Assembly (NCBI RefSeq): GCF_023806635.1
Contig: NZ_JAMTDQ010000006.1
Location: 62,001-126,000, forward strand
DNA: 64,000 nt
Reading direction: 5' to 3'
From: Accumulibacter sp.
Lineage (GTDB): Bacteria; Pseudomonadota; Gammaproteobacteria; Burkholderiales; Rhodocyclaceae
The notes beneath the pieces were generated by a model that saw only the letters and a list, made by a program, of their open reading frames with translations, made no database searches and was not told the DNA's origin. A program made the translations under genes and the position numbers. Each line of letters starts with the position of its first letter. Position 1 is the first letter of the stretch. This document shows, piece by piece, positions 43,576 through 54,526 of this stretch.

Positions 43576-43670
43576 ATTGTAATGCATGCGCGCAGGGCCG
43601 AGGTCGCAGCCATGTGGCTCGGCAGCGCCCGGGGCCTGGGGCAGGCCGGCGCTCCAGCATCGCTTACAAT
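43576..43670. promoter_or_regulatory. Divergent -10 boxes for the PilZ-like gene and thyA
   Basis: TACAAT appears on the minus strand at 43576-43581, 43 bases before the PilZ-like gene, and on the plus strand at 43665-43670, 30 bases before thyA. No good -35 boxes are seen for either. Confidence 0.35.
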
Positions 43671-43699
43671 GCGGCCTGGGACATCGGCCGGGACAAGGG

Positions 43700-44521
43700 A
43701 TGAGGCAGTATCTGGACCTGATGCAGCACGTGCTGGACAAGGGATGCGTGAAGGGGGACCGTACGGGCACCGGTACGAGGTCGGTGTTCGGCTGGCAGAT
43801 GCGCTTCGCGCTTGACGACGGCTTTCCCCTGCTGACGACCAAGCGGCTTCACCTGCGCTCGATCGTGCATGAGTTGTTGTGGTTCCTGCGCGGGGAGACG
43901 AACATCCGCTACCTGCGGGAGAACGGGGTCCGCATCTGGGACGACTGGGCCGACGAGAACGGTGATCTCGGGCCGGTCTACGGCCATCAGTGGCGTCATT
44001 GGCAGACGGCAGACGGCCGACACATCGACCAGATGGCGCAACTGGTCGATGGACTCAGGCACCATCCCGACTCACGCCGCCATCTGGTTACGGCGTGGAA
44101 CCCGGGCGACGTGGAGCGCATGGCGCTGCCGCCCTGCCATGCCTTGTTTCAGCTCTACGTCGCGCCCGCGCCGGCCGACGACGCGGACCGACGATTGCGT
44201 TTGTCCTGCCAGTTGTACCAGCGCAGCGCCGACATCTTTCTCGGCGTTCCCTTCAACATCGCATCCTATGCCCTCCTGACACTGATGCTGGCCCAGGTCT
44301 GCGGCTACCGTGCTGGCGAATTCGTGCACACCTTTGGCGATGCGCATCTTTACAGCAACCATTTCGATCAGGCGCGGCTGCAGTTGACCCGCGAACCACG
44401 CGGCCTGCCGCGGATGCGGCTGAACCCGGCGGTCGGCGACCTGTTCGCCTTCCGCTTCGAGGATTTCGAGCTCGAGGGCTACGATCCGCATCCGCACATT
44501 GCCGCGGCTGTTGCCGTCTAG
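43700..44521 (+). CDS. thyA: Thymidylate synthase
   Basis: A 273-residue enzyme. The catalytic cysteine is C146 in [10 protein letters not shown], matching the E. coli position; [45 protein letters not shown] and the HTFGDAHLY segment complete the active site. It methylates dUMP with methylene-tetrahydrofolate. The ATG at 43700 begins the family sequence; the frame is open upstream to 43586 without homology. folA follows within ten bases, the standard pairing. Confidence 0.97.
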   Translation: MRQYLDLMQHVLDKGCVKGDRTGTGTRSVFGWQMRFALDDGFPLLTTKRLHLRSIVHELLWFLRGETNIRYLRENGVRIWDDWADENGDLGPVYGHQWRHWQTADGRHIDQMAQLVDGLRHHPDSRRHLVTAWNPGDVERMALPPCHALFQLYVAPAPADDADRRLRLSCQLYQRSADIFLGVPFNIASYALLTLMLAQVCGYRAGEFVHTFGDAHLYSNHFDQARLQLTREPRGLPRMRLNPAVGDLFAFRFEDFELEGYDPHPHIAAAVAV

Positions 44522-44530
44522 GCGGTGGCG

Positions 44531-45061
44531 ATGATCTCGTTGATCGCCGTCGTGGCACGAAACCGGGCGATCGGCAGTGGTCAGCAGTTGCTTTGGCGCC
44601 TGCCCGAAGACCTGCGCCATTTCCGCGCGACGACCGGAGGCAAACCGGTGATCATGGGCAGGAAAACCTGGGAATCGTTGCCGGAGGCCTTTCGTCCGTT
44701 GCCCGGCCGGCACAACATCGTCGTCAGCAGGAATCCGGCCTACCAGCCGCCCGGGGCCAGCCGGGCGTCCTCGATCACGGAAGCGCTGCAGCTCGCCGGC
44801 GACGCCGGCGAGGTCTTCGTCATCGGCGGTGCCGAGATGTATCGTCAGACGCTGCCGCTGGCCGACCGTCTCTACCTGACCGAGGTCGCTGCCGAAGCCA
44901 GCGGCGATGCGTTCTTTCCCGACCTGCCGGCGGGGCAATGGCGGGAGGTTTCACGCCGCGTCGGTTCTTCGCAGGGCACCAGGGATGGCAGCGTGCCCGA
45001 TTTCGACTTCGTCATCTACGAACGGGCGCAGCGACAGGTCTCCCTGCCAGCAGCCCCATGA
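44531..45061 (+). CDS. folA: Dihydrofolate reductase
   Basis: A 176-residue DHFR. ISLIAVVARNRAIGSGQQLLWRLPEDLRHF holds the substrate-binding acidic residue, MGRKTWESL and LPGRHNIVVSR the NADPH site, and VFVIGGAEMYRQ the later nucleotide motif. It regenerates tetrahydrofolate from the dihydrofolate released by ThyA. A GTG two codons earlier is an alternative start. Confidence 0.96.
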   Translation: MISLIAVVARNRAIGSGQQLLWRLPEDLRHFRATTGGKPVIMGRKTWESLPEAFRPLPGRHNIVVSRNPAYQPPGASRASSITEALQLAGDAGEVFVIGGAEMYRQTLPLADRLYLTEVAAEASGDAFFPDLPAGQWREVSRRVGSSQGTRDGSVPDFDFVIYERAQRQVSLPAAP

Positions 45062-45149
45062 ACGGGGTTGCTGGTTGGCGGTGCTGATTGCCAGGTGCTC
45101 GGCAAGCAGGATAGCATGCGTCCATCGTCCTTCGTGAGGGCTGCGGCAA

Positions 45150-45584
45150 ATGGCCGAAACGCTGCACCGCTTTCTCACCGCGCCAGATGGCGCGGCAAAG
45201 GTCATGGCGCACGCGCAACTGTTGCGCCGGCTGGACGACATCTTCCGGCGCGTCGCGCCGGCGCACCTCGTGCAGGCGAGCAACCTGGCGAATTTCAAGT
45301 CGGGCATCCTGGTCATACACGCGCACAACGGCGCGGTCGCGGCGAAACTGCGCCAGCTCGCGCCAACGCTGGCAAACGAGGTCACGGAACGGGGCATCGA
45401 CTGCCGCGGCCTGCAGATCCGGGTCCATGCACCGCAGACGCGCATCCCGACGGCGATGCCGCAATCCAGGCCGCTCTCCGCCGGTAGTCGCGAGCGCCTG
45501 GCGGCCCTGCGCCAATCGCTCCCCGCGTCTCCCCTGCAGCAGGCCGTCGAGCGCCTGCTGGCGCGGTCGGCTAAACAGGAATGA
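45150..45584 (+). CDS. dciA: DUF721/DciA-like protein
   Basis: A 144-residue basic protein matching DUF721: LDDIFRRVAPAHLVQASNLANFKSGILVIHAHNGAVAAKLRQLAP. In bacteria without DnaC, DciA interacts with the replicative helicase DnaB and is thought to help load it. Its position near ftsZ-lpxC (and usually secA) is widespread in betaproteobacteria. Its end overlaps the end of the convergent small membrane protein gene by 14 bases. The helicase role is by homology. Confidence 0.75.
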   Translation: MAETLHRFLTAPDGAAKVMAHAQLLRRLDDIFRRVAPAHLVQASNLANFKSGILVIHAHNGAVAAKLRQLAPTLANEVTERGIDCRGLQIRVHAPQTRIPTAMPQSRPLSAGSRERLAALRQSLPASPLQQAVERLLARSAKQE

Positions 45585-45759
45585 CGGCGACACGCTCGAT
45601 GATCATCAGCGCAAAGACCAGCAGCGCGATTAGCAACGAGTAGCGAAGGAGCCGCCAGGAGAAGGTCAGGTAGCGCCTGTCACGGGTGAAGACGAAGAGC
45701 GCTGCCCCCGCAGCCACTGCCAGCACCGTCAGGACGGCGAGCAGGCGCAGCAGCCACAT
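45571..45759 (-). CDS. Small two-helix membrane protein downstream of lpxC
   Basis: A 62-residue protein with two hydrophobic segments (LLRLLAVLTVLAVAAGAALFVF, shown by its L/A/V-rich run, and LLIALLVFALMIIERV) and a basic loop RDRRYLTFSWRLLRY between them. The ATG at 45759 lies four bases after the lpxC stop, so it is translated from the same transcript. Short membrane proteins occur at this spot in several betaproteobacteria, but I know of no function. Confidence 0.7.
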   Translation of the reverse strand: MWLLRLLAVLTVLAVAAGAALFVFTRDRRYLTFSWRLLRYSLLIALLVFALMIIERVAVIPV

Positions 45760-45763
45760 GCGC

Positions 45764-46693
45764 TCAGAAAGCCGGCGATTCCAGCCAGCGCGCGACGGCC
45801 TGCGGCGCCAGGTCGCCGTTCTCGAAGCTGACGAACTCCCACGCCTCGGGGCTGGCCAAAAGCCTGCGCGCAAGCAGGTTGTTCAGGGCGTGTCCCGACT
45901 TGTGCGCGCTGAAGGCCGCCAGCAACGGGTGGCCAAGCAGGTACAGGTCACCGATCGCGTCGAGCACCTTGTGCTTGACGAACTCGTCGTCGTAACGCAA
46001 GCCGTCGGCGTTGAGCACGCGGTACTCGTCGAGGACGACGGCGTTGTCGAGCCCGCCACCCTGCGCCAGACCGTTCTCGTGCAGCCACTCGACTTCCTGC
46101 ATGAAACCGAAGGTCCGCGCCCGTGCCACTTCGCGCACATAGGAATGGGCGGCAAAATCGATCGTCACGTGCTGCCCCGTGCGATCGATCGCCGGGTGGT
46201 TGAAGCCGATCGAGAAAGACAGCCGGAAGCCGTCATGAGGATCGAGCCGGGCCCACTTCGCGCCGGCCGGATCGTCCTCGCGCACTTCGACGGGCGTCTT
46301 GATGCGAATGAATCGCTTGGCCGCCGGCTGTTCCTCGATGCCGACCGACTGGATGAGGAAGACGAAGGGCGAAGCCGACCCGTCGAGGATCGGCAGTTCG
46401 GCAGCATCGACGTCGACGAAGGCGTTGTCGACCCCGAGGCCGGCGAAGGCTGACATGAGGTGCTCGACCGTCCCGACCTTGGCGCCGTCGCGCTCGACGC
46501 ACGAGCACATGCGGGTGTCGGTGACGAGCAATGCGGATGCCGGCAGGTCGACGGGCGGGTCGAGATCGACCCGGCGAAAGACGATGCCGGTCCCCGGCGC
46601 CGCCGGACGCAGGCTCATGTTAACCTTGACGCCGGAATGCAGACCGACGCCAGCCGCGCTGACGACAGCCTTGAGCGTTCGTTGCTTCAACAT
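45764..46693 (-). CDS. lpxC: UDP-3-O-acyl-N-acetylglucosamine deacetylase
   Basis: A 309-residue enzyme, close to E. coli LpxC (305). Zinc ligands lie in [15 protein letters not shown] (His) and [15 protein letters not shown] (His and Asp); [11 protein letters not shown] holds the catalytic histidine. It removes acetate from UDP-3-acyl-GlcNAc, the committed step of lipid A synthesis. The ATG at 46693 begins the conserved MLKQRTLK; the upstream open frame is not related. It closes the dcw cluster and has its own extended -10 promoter. Confidence 0.97.
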   Translation of the reverse strand: MLKQRTLKAVVSAAGVGLHSGVKVNMSLRPAAPGTGIVFRRVDLDPPVDLPASALLVTDTRMCSCVERDGAKVGTVEHLMSAFAGLGVDNAFVDVDAAELPILDGSASPFVFLIQSVGIEEQPAAKRFIRIKTPVEVREDDPAGAKWARLDPHDGFRLSFSIGFNHPAIDRTGQHVTIDFAAHSYVREVARARTFGFMQEVEWLHENGLAQGGGLDNAVVLDEYRVLNADGLRYDDEFVKHKVLDAIGDLYLLGHPLLAAFSAHKSGHALNNLLARRLLASPEAWEFVSFENGDLAPQAVARWLESPAF

Positions 46694-46721
46694 ATGTCTG
46701 AAAAAAGGAGGGAATCGGCTG

Positions 46722-46730
46722 ATTCTAGCA
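46722..46730 (-). promoter_or_regulatory. Extended -10 promoter for lpxC
   Basis: TGCTAGAAT on the minus strand is an extended -10 element 29 bases before the lpxC start, between ftsZ and lpxC. The adjacent palindrome CCGGGC-G-GCCCGG (46734-46746) may form a hairpin at the end of the ftsZ message, but it has no U-run. Confidence 0.5.
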
Positions 46731-46787
46731 CAGGCCGGGCGGCCCGGACAGACGCCGATTCCCGCAGAGGAGTGATGGGGATCGCGT

Positions 46788-47954
46788 TCAGTCCGCCTGC
46801 TTGCGCAGGAACGCGGGGATGTCGTAACGGTCGACGCCGCTGTTGGCCAGCGCTTCGACGGTGGCGCTGCGTCCCTTGCGGACGATCGCCGGTACCTGGT
46901 CGAGCGACGAGTAGTCGATGGCACCGCCGCCAAACGGTCCATCGGTTCCGGTTGCCTGACGGTCGATGTTGCGGATCACCTCGAAGGGACGCTGCCTGGC
47001 TTGCGCCTGACCGAGGCCCGTGGCCACCACCGTGACGCGGATCTCCTCAGCCATCTGCTCATCGTAGACGGCGCCGAAGATGATGTGCGCATCGTCAGCG
47101 GCGAACGCGCGGACGGTGTTCATCACTTCGTTGACCTCCTTCATCTTCAGCGAGCGGGAGGCCGTGATGTTGACCAGCACGCCCTTGGCGCCGGAAAGGT
47201 TCACACCTTCGAGCAGCGGCGACGAAACCGCGCGCTCGGCAGCAATCCGCGCGCGGTCGACACCGGCGGCGTTCGCTGAGCCCATCATCGCCATGCCCAT
47301 CTCGCCCATCACCGTCCGCACATCCTCGAAGTCGACGTTCACCAGGCCCGGGAAGTTGATGATCTCGGCAATGCCGCCGACGGCGTTGCGCAGTACGTTG
47401 TCGGCCGCGCGGAAGGCTTCATCCATCGAAACGTCCTCACCGAGGACGTCCATCAGGCGGTCGTTGAGGATGACGATGAGCGAGTCGACGTGCTTCTGCA
47501 GCTCGGAAATCCCGACCTCGGCGACCTTCAGCCGCTTGCCCTCGAAAGCGAAGGGCTTGGTGACGACGGCAACCGTCAGTACGCCGAGTTCGCGCGCCAC
47601 CTCGGCGACGATCGGCGCGGCACCGGTACCCGTGCCACCGCCCATGCCGGCGGTGATGAACACCATGTGCGCACCCTGCAGTGAAGCGGCGATCGCCTCG
47701 CGCTCCTCGATCGCCGCACTCTTGCCGGCTTCCGGCTTGGCACCGGCGCCGAGGCCGGTCTTGCCAAGCTGCAGCTTCTGCAGGGCAATGCTGCGGCCAA
47801 GCGCCTGCGAGTCGGTATTGGCGGTGATGAAGTCCACGCCATTCACCCCCTCGCGGATCATGTGATCGACGGCATTGCCGCCGGCGCCGCCGATGCCGAT
47901 CACCTTGATCACGGTATCGCGCTCGCTCTGTTCCTTCTCGATGATTTCAAACAT
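46788..47954 (-). CDS. ftsZ: Cell division protein FtsZ
   Basis: A 388-residue tubulin homologue. [13 protein letters not shown], the GTP signature [10 protein letters not shown] and the T7-loop region [11 protein letters not shown] are intact; the conserved C-terminal peptide reads [10 protein letters not shown], for FtsA and ZipA binding. It polymerises into the division ring. The ATG at 47954 has AGAGGAGG seven bases upstream, a very strong site fitting its high expression; the upstream open frame of 12 codons is excluded by this. Confidence 0.98.
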   Translation of the reverse strand: MFEIIEKEQSERDTVIKVIGIGGAGGNAVDHMIREGVNGVDFITANTDSQALGRSIALQKLQLGKTGLGAGAKPEAGKSAAIEEREAIAASLQGAHMVFITAGMGGGTGTGAAPIVAEVARELGVLTVAVVTKPFAFEGKRLKVAEVGISELQKHVDSLIVILNDRLMDVLGEDVSMDEAFRAADNVLRNAVGGIAEIINFPGLVNVDFEDVRTVMGEMGMAMMGSANAAGVDRARIAAERAVSSPLLEGVNLSGAKGVLVNITASRSLKMKEVNEVMNTVRAFAADDAHIIFGAVYDEQMAEEIRVTVVATGLGQAQARQRPFEVIRNIDRQATGTDGPFGGGAIDYSSLDQVPAIVRKGRSATVEALANSGVDRYDIPAFLRKQAD

Positions 47955-48018
47955 TGTCGCCTCCTCTGCAAAAAAGTTCACCAACTGCAAGAAACGCCTC
48001 TCGTCATCGCTGACAGGC

Positions 48019-49248
48019 TTAGAAGTTCTTTTCGAACCACGACTTCATGCGACCGAACACCTGCTTCACATCGCGCGTCTCGCGCACCTTGAGACCGCGC
48101 TTGCGCTGCGTGTGGGCCTCGAGCAGCAGACCACAGGCAGTCGCGAAACGCGGGCTCTGAACCACATCGGCAAGCGCCCCCTGATACTTCGGCACGCCCA
48201 GACGCACCGGCATGTGGAAGATCTCCTCGCCGAGTTCGATCATCCCGGGCATCACCGAGGCGCCTCCGGTGAGGACGATTCCCGATGAGAGGACATCCTC
48301 GAACCCCGAGCGCCGCAGTTCCGCCTGGATCAGTTCGTAGAGTTCCTCGACGCGCGGCTGGATGACATCGGCCAGCGCACGGCGCGACAGCTTGCGCGAG
48401 GGACGGTCGTCGACCCCGGCAACGTCGAGGACGTCCTCGGGATCCGCCAGATGCGCCAGCGCACACCCGTACTTGCGCTTGATGTCCTCCGCCTCGCGTG
48501 TCGGCGTGCGCAGCGCCATGGCGATGTCGTTGGTCACCTGGTCACCGGCAATCGGGATCACCGAGGTGTGGCGGATCGCCCCCTGTGTCCACACCGCGAG
48601 ATCGGTCGTGCCGCCGCCGATGTCGATCAGGCAGATGCCGAGATCCTTCTCGTCATCGGAAAGGACCGCGCAGCTCGACGCCAGGGGTTGCAGGACCAGG
48701 TCATTGACTTCGAGGCCGCAGCGGCGCACGCACTTGACGATGTTCTGGGCGGCGGAAACGGCACCGGTGACGATGTGCACCTTGACTTCGAGGCGGAAGC
48801 CGCTCATGCCGATCGGCTCGCGTATGCCGTCCTGGTCGTCGATGATGAACTCTTGCGTCAGGATGTGGAGGATCTCCTGGTCGGCCGGGATCGGCATCGC
48901 ACGAGCCGTCTCGATGACCCGTTCGACATCCATCGGAGTGACTTCCTTGTCCTTGATCGCCACCATCCCGTTCGAGTTGAAGCTGCGGATGTGGCTGCCG
49001 GCAATCCCGGTGTAGACGTCGCGCACCTTGCAGTCGGCCATCAGCTCGACTTCCTGCAGGACGCGCGAGATCGTCGCTACGGTCTCCTCGATATTGACGA
49101 CGACCCCCTTCTTGAGCCCCCTCGACTCCTGTGAGCCCATGCCGATGACGTTGAGCCGCCCCTCGGGAGTGAGCTCGGCAACCAGCGCAACAATCTTGGA
49201 CGTACCAATGTCGAGTCCAACGATCAGATCCTTGCTATCCCTGCTCAT
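48019..49248 (-). CDS. ftsA: Cell division protein FtsA
   Basis: A 409-residue actin-like protein. VGLDIGTSKIVALVAEL is the phosphate 1 motif, ICLIDIGGGTTDLAVW phosphate 2, and GIVLTGGASVMPGM the adenosine motif; KSWFEKNF at the end is the amphipathic membrane-targeting helix. It anchors FtsZ to the membrane and recruits later proteins. It overlaps ftsQ by four bases at the 5' end. Confidence 0.97.
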   Translation of the reverse strand: MSRDSKDLIVGLDIGTSKIVALVAELTPEGRLNVIGMGSQESRGLKKGVVVNIEETVATISRVLQEVELMADCKVRDVYTGIAGSHIRSFNSNGMVAIKDKEVTPMDVERVIETARAMPIPADQEILHILTQEFIIDDQDGIREPIGMSGFRLEVKVHIVTGAVSAAQNIVKCVRRCGLEVNDLVLQPLASSCAVLSDDEKDLGICLIDIGGGTTDLAVWTQGAIRHTSVIPIAGDQVTNDIAMALRTPTREAEDIKRKYGCALAHLADPEDVLDVAGVDDRPSRKLSRRALADVIQPRVEELYELIQAELRRSGFEDVLSSGIVLTGGASVMPGMIELGEEIFHMPVRLGVPKYQGALADVVQSPRFATACGLLLEAHTQRKRGLKVRETRDVKQVFGRMKSWFEKNF

Positions 49249-49997
49249 CTCTTTCCTTTGACTTCCTGAACCGCACTGGCCGCGAAGCGGAGTGCGAAAC
49301 CATTCGGATACCGCATGTCTACCGCGACCGGCCGCCCGTGGCGGGCGTCCGGCATGGTCGGGTAGTACTCGACGAATCGTTGCAGGCGCATGCGGATCGG
49401 CGCCTTTGCCTGCTCGCGTCCCAGCTCAACCAGCATCCCGTCCTCCAGCTTCACCGTCCAGGCCAGGCGCGGCGACAGGCTCAGCTGCGCCGGGCGCAGG
49501 CTGGCCGGTTTGAGCAGCTCGACGAACTCCCCATGGCGACGCAGGACTTCGCGTGAGGAGCCGCTCGGTCCACTGAGTCTGGGCAGCCGCTGCTCGTCGG
49601 GAAGTGAGGCGGCGAAGACCTCGCCAAAGATGTTGACCAGCTCGCCATGCCCGTCTCCCCAATGCGCTGCAGCTTTCTGCTCCTCGATGCGCACTTCGAT
49701 GCGCGATGGCCAGCGGCGCCACAGCTCGGCGCGGCGCACCCACGGCAGATCCTCGAGTGCCCGGCGCAGTGCCTCGAGATCGACGGTGAAGAAGTTGCCA
49801 CGCAACAAGCCGGCCAAGGTTTCCTCCAGCTCGTGTCTCTGCACGACCCGCAGCTCGCCCAGCACCTGCACCTCGGCGAGCGGGAACAGGCGCAGGCGCG
49901 CCGAGCCCCAGACGACCGCAGCCGCCAGGAAGGCTGCCGCGGCGCCGAGAAGGAGCAGGTCGGCGATTGCTTTCAGCAGGTGTGGTTTGTGCCACAT
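49245..49997 (-). CDS. ftsQ: Cell division protein FtsQ
   Basis: A 250-residue single-pass protein: cytoplasmic tail, one membrane helix (about residues 13-32), a POTRA domain beginning LAEVQVLGELRVVQRHELEE, and a beta domain with WPSRIEVRIEEQKAAAHW. It binds FtsB and FtsL in the divisome. Gap to ddlB is three bases. Length is typical for betaproteobacteria. Confidence 0.93.
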   Translation of the reverse strand: MWHKPHLLKAIADLLLLGAAAAFLAAAVVWGSARLRLFPLAEVQVLGELRVVQRHELEETLAGLLRGNFFTVDLEALRRALEDLPWVRRAELWRRWPSRIEVRIEEQKAAAHWGDGHGELVNIFGEVFAASLPDEQRLPRLSGPSGSSREVLRRHGEFVELLKPASLRPAQLSLSPRLAWTVKLEDGMLVELGREQAKAPIRMRLQRFVEYYPTMPDARHGRPVAVDMRYPNGFALRFAASAVQEVKGKR

Positions 49998-50000
49998 CGT

Positions 50001-50918
50001 TCATCCCAGTGTGGCCAGCGCCAGGACGCGGACCACCAGCTCGTCGTAACCGATGCCGGCGGCGCGAGCCGCCATCGGCACCAGCGAGTGGTCGGTCATT
50101 CCTGGCGAGGTGTTCACTTCGAGCAGGTACGCCCGACCGCCGCAGGCTTCGTCCATCAGGAAGTCCACCCGCCCCCAGCCGCGACCGCCGAGGACGCGAA
50201 AGGCCTCCAGCGCCAGTGCCCGCAGCTCGTGCTCGCGCTCCTCGGGCAACCCGCAGGGGCAGCGATAGACGGTGTCATCACGCAGGTACTTGGCCTCGTA
50301 GTCGTAGAAATCCCTGCCCGGCTCGATCTTGATGATCGGCAACGCCAGGTCACCGAGGATCGCCGCGGTGTACTCGCCGCCGAGAATTGCCCGCTCGGCG
50401 AGCACCAGCGGATCGTGGCGAGCGGCTGCCGCATGCGCGGCGGCCAGTTCGCTGCTGTGCCGGACCTTGGTGATGCCGATCGAAGAGCCTTCGCAGGCCG
50501 GCTTGACGAAGAGGGGCAGCCCCAGTTCCGCCGCGACGCGCGCGAAGTCTCCGCCTGCTTCCAGCAACCGATACTCGGGGATGGGCAACCGTGCCGCCTG
50601 CCACAGCAGCTTGCTGCGCCACTTGTCCATCCCCAGCGCCGAAGCCATCACGCCACTGCCGGTGTAGGGGACGCCCATCAGCTCGAGCGCGCCCTGGATG
50701 GTTCCGTCTTCGCCGTAACGCCCATGCAGGGCGATGAAGGCACGATCATAGGCGGCCAGTTCGTCGAGACGACGTGTCGCCGGATCGAAGGCATGGGCGT
50801 CGACTCCCTGCCGCTGCAGCGCGGCGAGAACCCGCGCGCCGCTGTTCAGCGAGACATCCCGCTCGGCCGAGTGGCCACCGAAGAGCACTGCCACCTTGCC
50901 GAATTCCGTGCGGCTCAT
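50001..50918 (-). CDS. ddlB: D-alanine--D-alanine ligase
   Basis: A 305-residue ATP-grasp enzyme. [17 protein letters not shown] at the start, [25 protein letters not shown], the [11 protein letters not shown] loop and [15 protein letters not shown] near the end are the family markers. It joins two D-alanines for the peptidoglycan stem. Two adjacent ATGs exist; the second, at 50918, is better spaced from GGGAG. murC lies ten bases upstream. Confidence 0.96.
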   Translation of the reverse strand: MSRTEFGKVAVLFGGHSAERDVSLNSGARVLAALQRQGVDAHAFDPATRRLDELAAYDRAFIALHGRYGEDGTIQGALELMGVPYTGSGVMASALGMDKWRSKLLWQAARLPIPEYRLLEAGGDFARVAAELGLPLFVKPACEGSSIGITKVRHSSELAAAHAAAARHDPLVLAERAILGGEYTAAILGDLALPIIKIEPGRDFYDYEAKYLRDDTVYRCPCGLPEEREHELRALALEAFRVLGGRGWGRVDFLMDEACGGRAYLLEVNTSPGMTDHSLVPMAARAAGIGYDELVVRVLALATLG

Positions 50919-50928
50919 CATTCTCTCC

Positions 50929-52317
50929 CTAGGCGGCCAGCAGCTTGCCGGGAATCGTGCCGATCGATCCCGCACCCATCGTCATCACCACGTCGCCATC
51001 GCGCGCGGCATCGCGAATCGCCTGCGGCAGATCGGCAACGTGCTCGACGAAGACCGGTTCGACCTTGCCGACGACACGCAGCGCACGGGCAAGCGCGCGG
51101 CCATCGGCAGCGACGATCGGCTGCTCGCCGGCAGCGTACACTTCGCCAAGTACCAGTGCGTCGACGCCGCTGAGTACCTTGACGAAATCATCGAAGCAGT
51201 CGCGTGTGCGCGTGTAGCGGTGTGGCTGGAAGGCGAGCAACAGGCGACGTCCGGGAAACGCACCGCGGGCGGCGGCAAGCGTCGCCCGCATCTCGACCGG
51301 GTGGTGGCCATAGTCGTCGATCAACGTGACCGATCCACCCTGCGGCAGCGAGAGCTCACCGTAGCGCTGGAAGCGACGCCCAACGCCACGGAACTCGGCC
51401 AGCGCGGTGCTGATCGCGGCATCGGCGACACCGAGTTCACTGGCGACGGCAATCGCTGCCAGCGCGTTGAGGACGTTGTGGTGACCGGGCAGATTGAGCC
51501 GTATCGGCAAGCGGCTGACACTGCCATTGACGCGCACGCAGTCGAAGTGCATCTGGCCAGCGACCGCGGCGACGTTCTCGGCGTAGACGTTGGCCGCCGG
51601 ATCGAGACCATAGGTGACGATCTGCTTGCTGACGAGCGGCATGATCTCGCGCACGTTCGCGTCGTCGGCGCAGAGTACCGCCACGCCGTAGAACGGCAGA
51701 CGCTGGATGAAGTCGACGAAGGCCTGCTTCAGCCGGCTGAAGTCGTGGCCATAGGTTTCCATGTGGTCACTGTCGATGTTGGTGACGATCGACAGGACCG
51801 GCGACAGCAGGAGGAACGACGCGTCGGATTCGTCGGCTTCGGCGACGAGGAAGTCACCCGACCCGAGGCGGGCATTGGCACCGGCCGCGTTCAGCCGACC
51901 GCCGATGACGAAGGTCGGATCCATGCCACCGGCGGCGAGGATCGAAGCCACCAGACTGGTCGTCGTGGTCTTGCCATGGGTACCGGCGACGGCAATTCCC
52001 TGCTTCAGGCGCATCAGCTCAGCGAGCATCTGTGCCCGCGGCACGACCGGCACCTTGCGGGCCCGCGCGGCGATGACCTCCGGATTGTCGGAGCGGACCG
52101 CCGACGAAATCACCACCGCGTCGGCCATGCTGACGTTTTCGGCGGCGTGACCGATGACGGTGCGGATTCCAAGCTCGCCCAGGCGACGCGTCGTCGAGCT
52201 GTCGGCAAGATCGGAACCGCTGACCGTGAAGCCGAGATTGGACAGGACCTCCGCGATGCCGCTCATGCCGGCACCACCGATACCGACGAAATGAATGCTC
52301 TTGACCTTGTGCTTCAC
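50929..52317 (-). CDS. murC: UDP-N-acetylmuramate--L-alanine ligase
   Basis: A 462-residue Mur ligase. [18 protein letters not shown] binds the UDP substrate, [17 protein letters not shown] is the P-loop, and [16 protein letters not shown] is in the C-terminal domain. It adds L-alanine to UDP-MurNAc. The start is GTG at 52317, overlapping the murG stop as GTGA. Confidence 0.97.
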   Translation of the reverse strand: MKHKVKSIHFVGIGGAGMSGIAEVLSNLGFTVSGSDLADSSTTRRLGELGIRTVIGHAAENVSMADAVVISSAVRSDNPEVIAARARKVPVVPRAQMLAELMRLKQGIAVAGTHGKTTTTSLVASILAAGGMDPTFVIGGRLNAAGANARLGSGDFLVAEADESDASFLLLSPVLSIVTNIDSDHMETYGHDFSRLKQAFVDFIQRLPFYGVAVLCADDANVREIMPLVSKQIVTYGLDPAANVYAENVAAVAGQMHFDCVRVNGSVSRLPIRLNLPGHHNVLNALAAIAVASELGVADAAISTALAEFRGVGRRFQRYGELSLPQGGSVTLIDDYGHHPVEMRATLAAARGAFPGRRLLLAFQPHRYTRTRDCFDDFVKVLSGVDALVLGEVYAAGEQPIVAADGRALARALRVVGKVEPVFVEHVADLPQAIRDAARDGDVVMTMGAGSIGTIPGKLLAA

Positions 52318-53369
52318 TCGACAAGCTCCTCACACATCCTGGCCAGAGCGGCGGTCGCTTCCGGCCTGGCGAGCGCACGCGCCTTCTCGGCCATCGACTG
52401 CAGCTGCGCACGCGACAACTCCTGCAACTCGGCGATCGCCTCGGGGCTCAGATCACCCTGCGGCAACAGGCGGGCGGCACCGGCTGCCGAAAGGAAGCGG
52501 GCGTTGCGCGTCTGGTGGTCGTCCACCGCATGCGGAAACGGTACCAGGACGCTGGCCACACCAACTGCGGCGAGTTCGGCGACGGTCAGCGCTCCGGCGC
52601 GGCAGATCACCAGGTCGGCCCATTCGTAGGCAGCCGCCATGTCTTCGATGAAGGCCACACACTGCGCCTGCACGCCCGCGGCGGCGTAGTTCTGTCGCAG
52701 CTTCTCGAGATGCCGCTCGCCGGCCTGATGGACCACCTGCGGTCGCTGGCCGGCAGCCAGCATGGCAAGGCCGCGCGGCACGACGTCATTGAGCGCCGCG
52801 GCCCCCTGGCTGCCACCGAGCACCAGCCAGCGCAGCGCGTCGGCGCGCCCGGCGAGACGCTCCGCCGGCGCGGGCAGGGAACTGACTTCCGGACGCAGGG
52901 GATTGCCTACCCAGACAGCACGCGGCAGCGCTTCCGGAAAGCCGCAGGCAACCCGCTGCGCCCAGCGGGCAAGAACCCGGTTGGCGAGGCCGGCAATCGA
53001 GTTCTGCTCGTGAATGATCAGCGGCCAGCCGGACAACGCCGCCATCAGGCCGCCCGGGAAGCTGACGTAGCCACCGAGACCAAGAACCACGTCCGGTCGC
53101 AGGCGGCGGATCTCGCGCCGCGCCTGGCAGCACGCGGCGAACAGATGGAAGGGCAGCATCAGCTTGCGCAACAGGCCCTTTCCCCGCAACGCCGCGAAGC
53201 GAACCCAGGCCATCTCGTAGCCGCGCGCCGGCACCAGCCTGGCTTCCATGCCGTCCGGAGAGCCCATCCAGACGACACGCCAGTCGCGCTGGCGCAGGAG
53301 GTCGGCCACCGCCAGGCCGGGGAAGACATGGCCACCGGTACCGCCAGCCATGACCAGCAAGGTTCTCAC
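52314..53369 (-). CDS. murG: UDP-GlcNAc:lipid I N-acetylglucosaminyltransferase
   Basis: A 351-residue GT-B enzyme. [19 protein letters not shown] opens the protein, [14 protein letters not shown] is the second glycine-rich loop, and [20 protein letters not shown] the donor site. It makes lipid II at the inner membrane surface. The start is GTG at 53369, overlapping the ftsW stop as GTGA, with GGAG upstream; the longer open frame beyond is excluded because it covers ftsW. Confidence 0.96.
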   Translation of the reverse strand: MRTLLVMAGGTGGHVFPGLAVADLLRQRDWRVVWMGSPDGMEARLVPARGYEMAWVRFAALRGKGLLRKLMLPFHLFAACCQARREIRRLRPDVVLGLGGYVSFPGGLMAALSGWPLIIHEQNSIAGLANRVLARWAQRVACGFPEALPRAVWVGNPLRPEVSSLPAPAERLAGRADALRWLVLGGSQGAAALNDVVPRGLAMLAAGQRPQVVHQAGERHLEKLRQNYAAAGVQAQCVAFIEDMAAAYEWADLVICRAGALTVAELAAVGVASVLVPFPHAVDDHQTRNARFLSAAGAARLLPQGDLSPEAIAELQELSRAQLQSMAEKARALARPEATAALARMCEELVE

Positions 53370-54526
53370 AGCTTCGCTCCACGCATCAGCTGACGATTCT
53401 CCCAATCGATCCGCATGAGCACGGCGAGTGCCACGCAATTGGCCAGGATGCCCGAGCCGCCGAAACTCATCAGCGGCAGGGTGAGGCCCTTGGTCGGCAG
53501 CACACCCATGTTGACCCCCATGTTGATGAACGCCTGCACACCGAGCCAGACGCCGACCCCTTGCGCCACCAGCGCCGAGTAGTAGCGCTCGAGCGCCACC
53601 GCCTGTCGGCCAATGGCGAAGGCGCGCTGGATCAGCAGGCTGAAGAGCAGGATGACGACCAGTACGCCGACAAAGCCAAGCTCTTCGGCGATCACCGCCA
53701 GCAGGAAGTCGGTATGGGCCTCGGGCAGGTAGAACAGCTTTTCGACGCTCGCACCAAGCCCGACGCCGAAGAGTTCGCCGCGACCGAAGGCGATCAATGC
53801 GTGCGACAGCTGGTAACCGCGACCGAAGGCATCGGCCCACGGATCCATGAAGCCGAAGATGCGGTCGCGGCGATAGGGAGAGACGATGATCAGGGCGGCA
53901 AAGGCAACCGCCAGGACGATGATCAGGATGACGAAGAGACGCGCCCGCATGCCGCCGAGGAAGAGGATCGCCATGGCGATCGAGATGATGACGACGAAGG
54001 CGCCGAAATCCGGTTCCTTCAGCAGCAGCACGCCGACCGCGACCATGGCGCTCGCCAGGGGCAGGAAGGCCTTTTTCAGGTCGTGCATGTACGGCATCTT
54101 GCGCGCCGTGTAGTCGGCGGCGTAGAGCACCGCGAACAGCTTCATCAGCTCGGAAGGTTGCAGGTTGATCAGCCCGAGTGAGAGCCAGCGGCGCGCACCG
54201 TTGACTTCGCGACCGATGCCCGGAACCAGCACGAGCGCCAGCATCACGAAGCCGATGACGAAGAGCCACGGCGACCAACGCTGCCAGGTCGCCATCGGCA
54301 CCTGGAAGGCCATGCCGGCGGCGACCAGTGCCAGGATCAGGAAGACACCGTGGCGGATCAGGAAGTAGCTGGACTGGTTGCCGGTCTGGCGGGCCGCCTC
54401 GGCGGTCGCCATCGACGCCGAGTAGACCATGACCATGCCGATCACCAGCAGGACCAACGTGCTCCAGAGGAGCGCCAGATCGATCTCCGATGGCAGACGA
54501 CGCGGTCGATCCAGGGTACGCAACAT
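53366..54526 (-). CDS. ftsW: Lipid II polymerase FtsW
   Basis: A 386-residue SEDS protein with about ten membrane helices. The long periplasmic loop carries the catalytic region and the end shows [27 protein letters not shown], a SEDS signature given here by its [10 protein letters not shown] core. It polymerises lipid II with FtsI at the septum. The ATG at 54526 shares one base with the murD stop (TGATG). Open frame upstream is not part of it. Confidence 0.96.
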   Translation of the reverse strand: MLRTLDRPRRLPSEIDLALLWSTLVLLVIGMVMVYSASMATAEAARQTGNQSSYFLIRHGVFLILALVAAGMAFQVPMATWQRWSPWLFVIGFVMLALVLVPGIGREVNGARRWLSLGLINLQPSELMKLFAVLYAADYTARKMPYMHDLKKAFLPLASAMVAVGVLLLKEPDFGAFVVIISIAMAILFLGGMRARLFVILIIVLAVAFAALIIVSPYRRDRIFGFMDPWADAFGRGYQLSHALIAFGRGELFGVGLGASVEKLFYLPEAHTDFLLAVIAEELGFVGVLVVILLFSLLIQRAFAIGRQAVALERYYSALVAQGVGVWLGVQAFINMGVNMGVLPTKGLTLPLMSFGGSGILANCVALAVLMRIDWENRQLMRGAKL

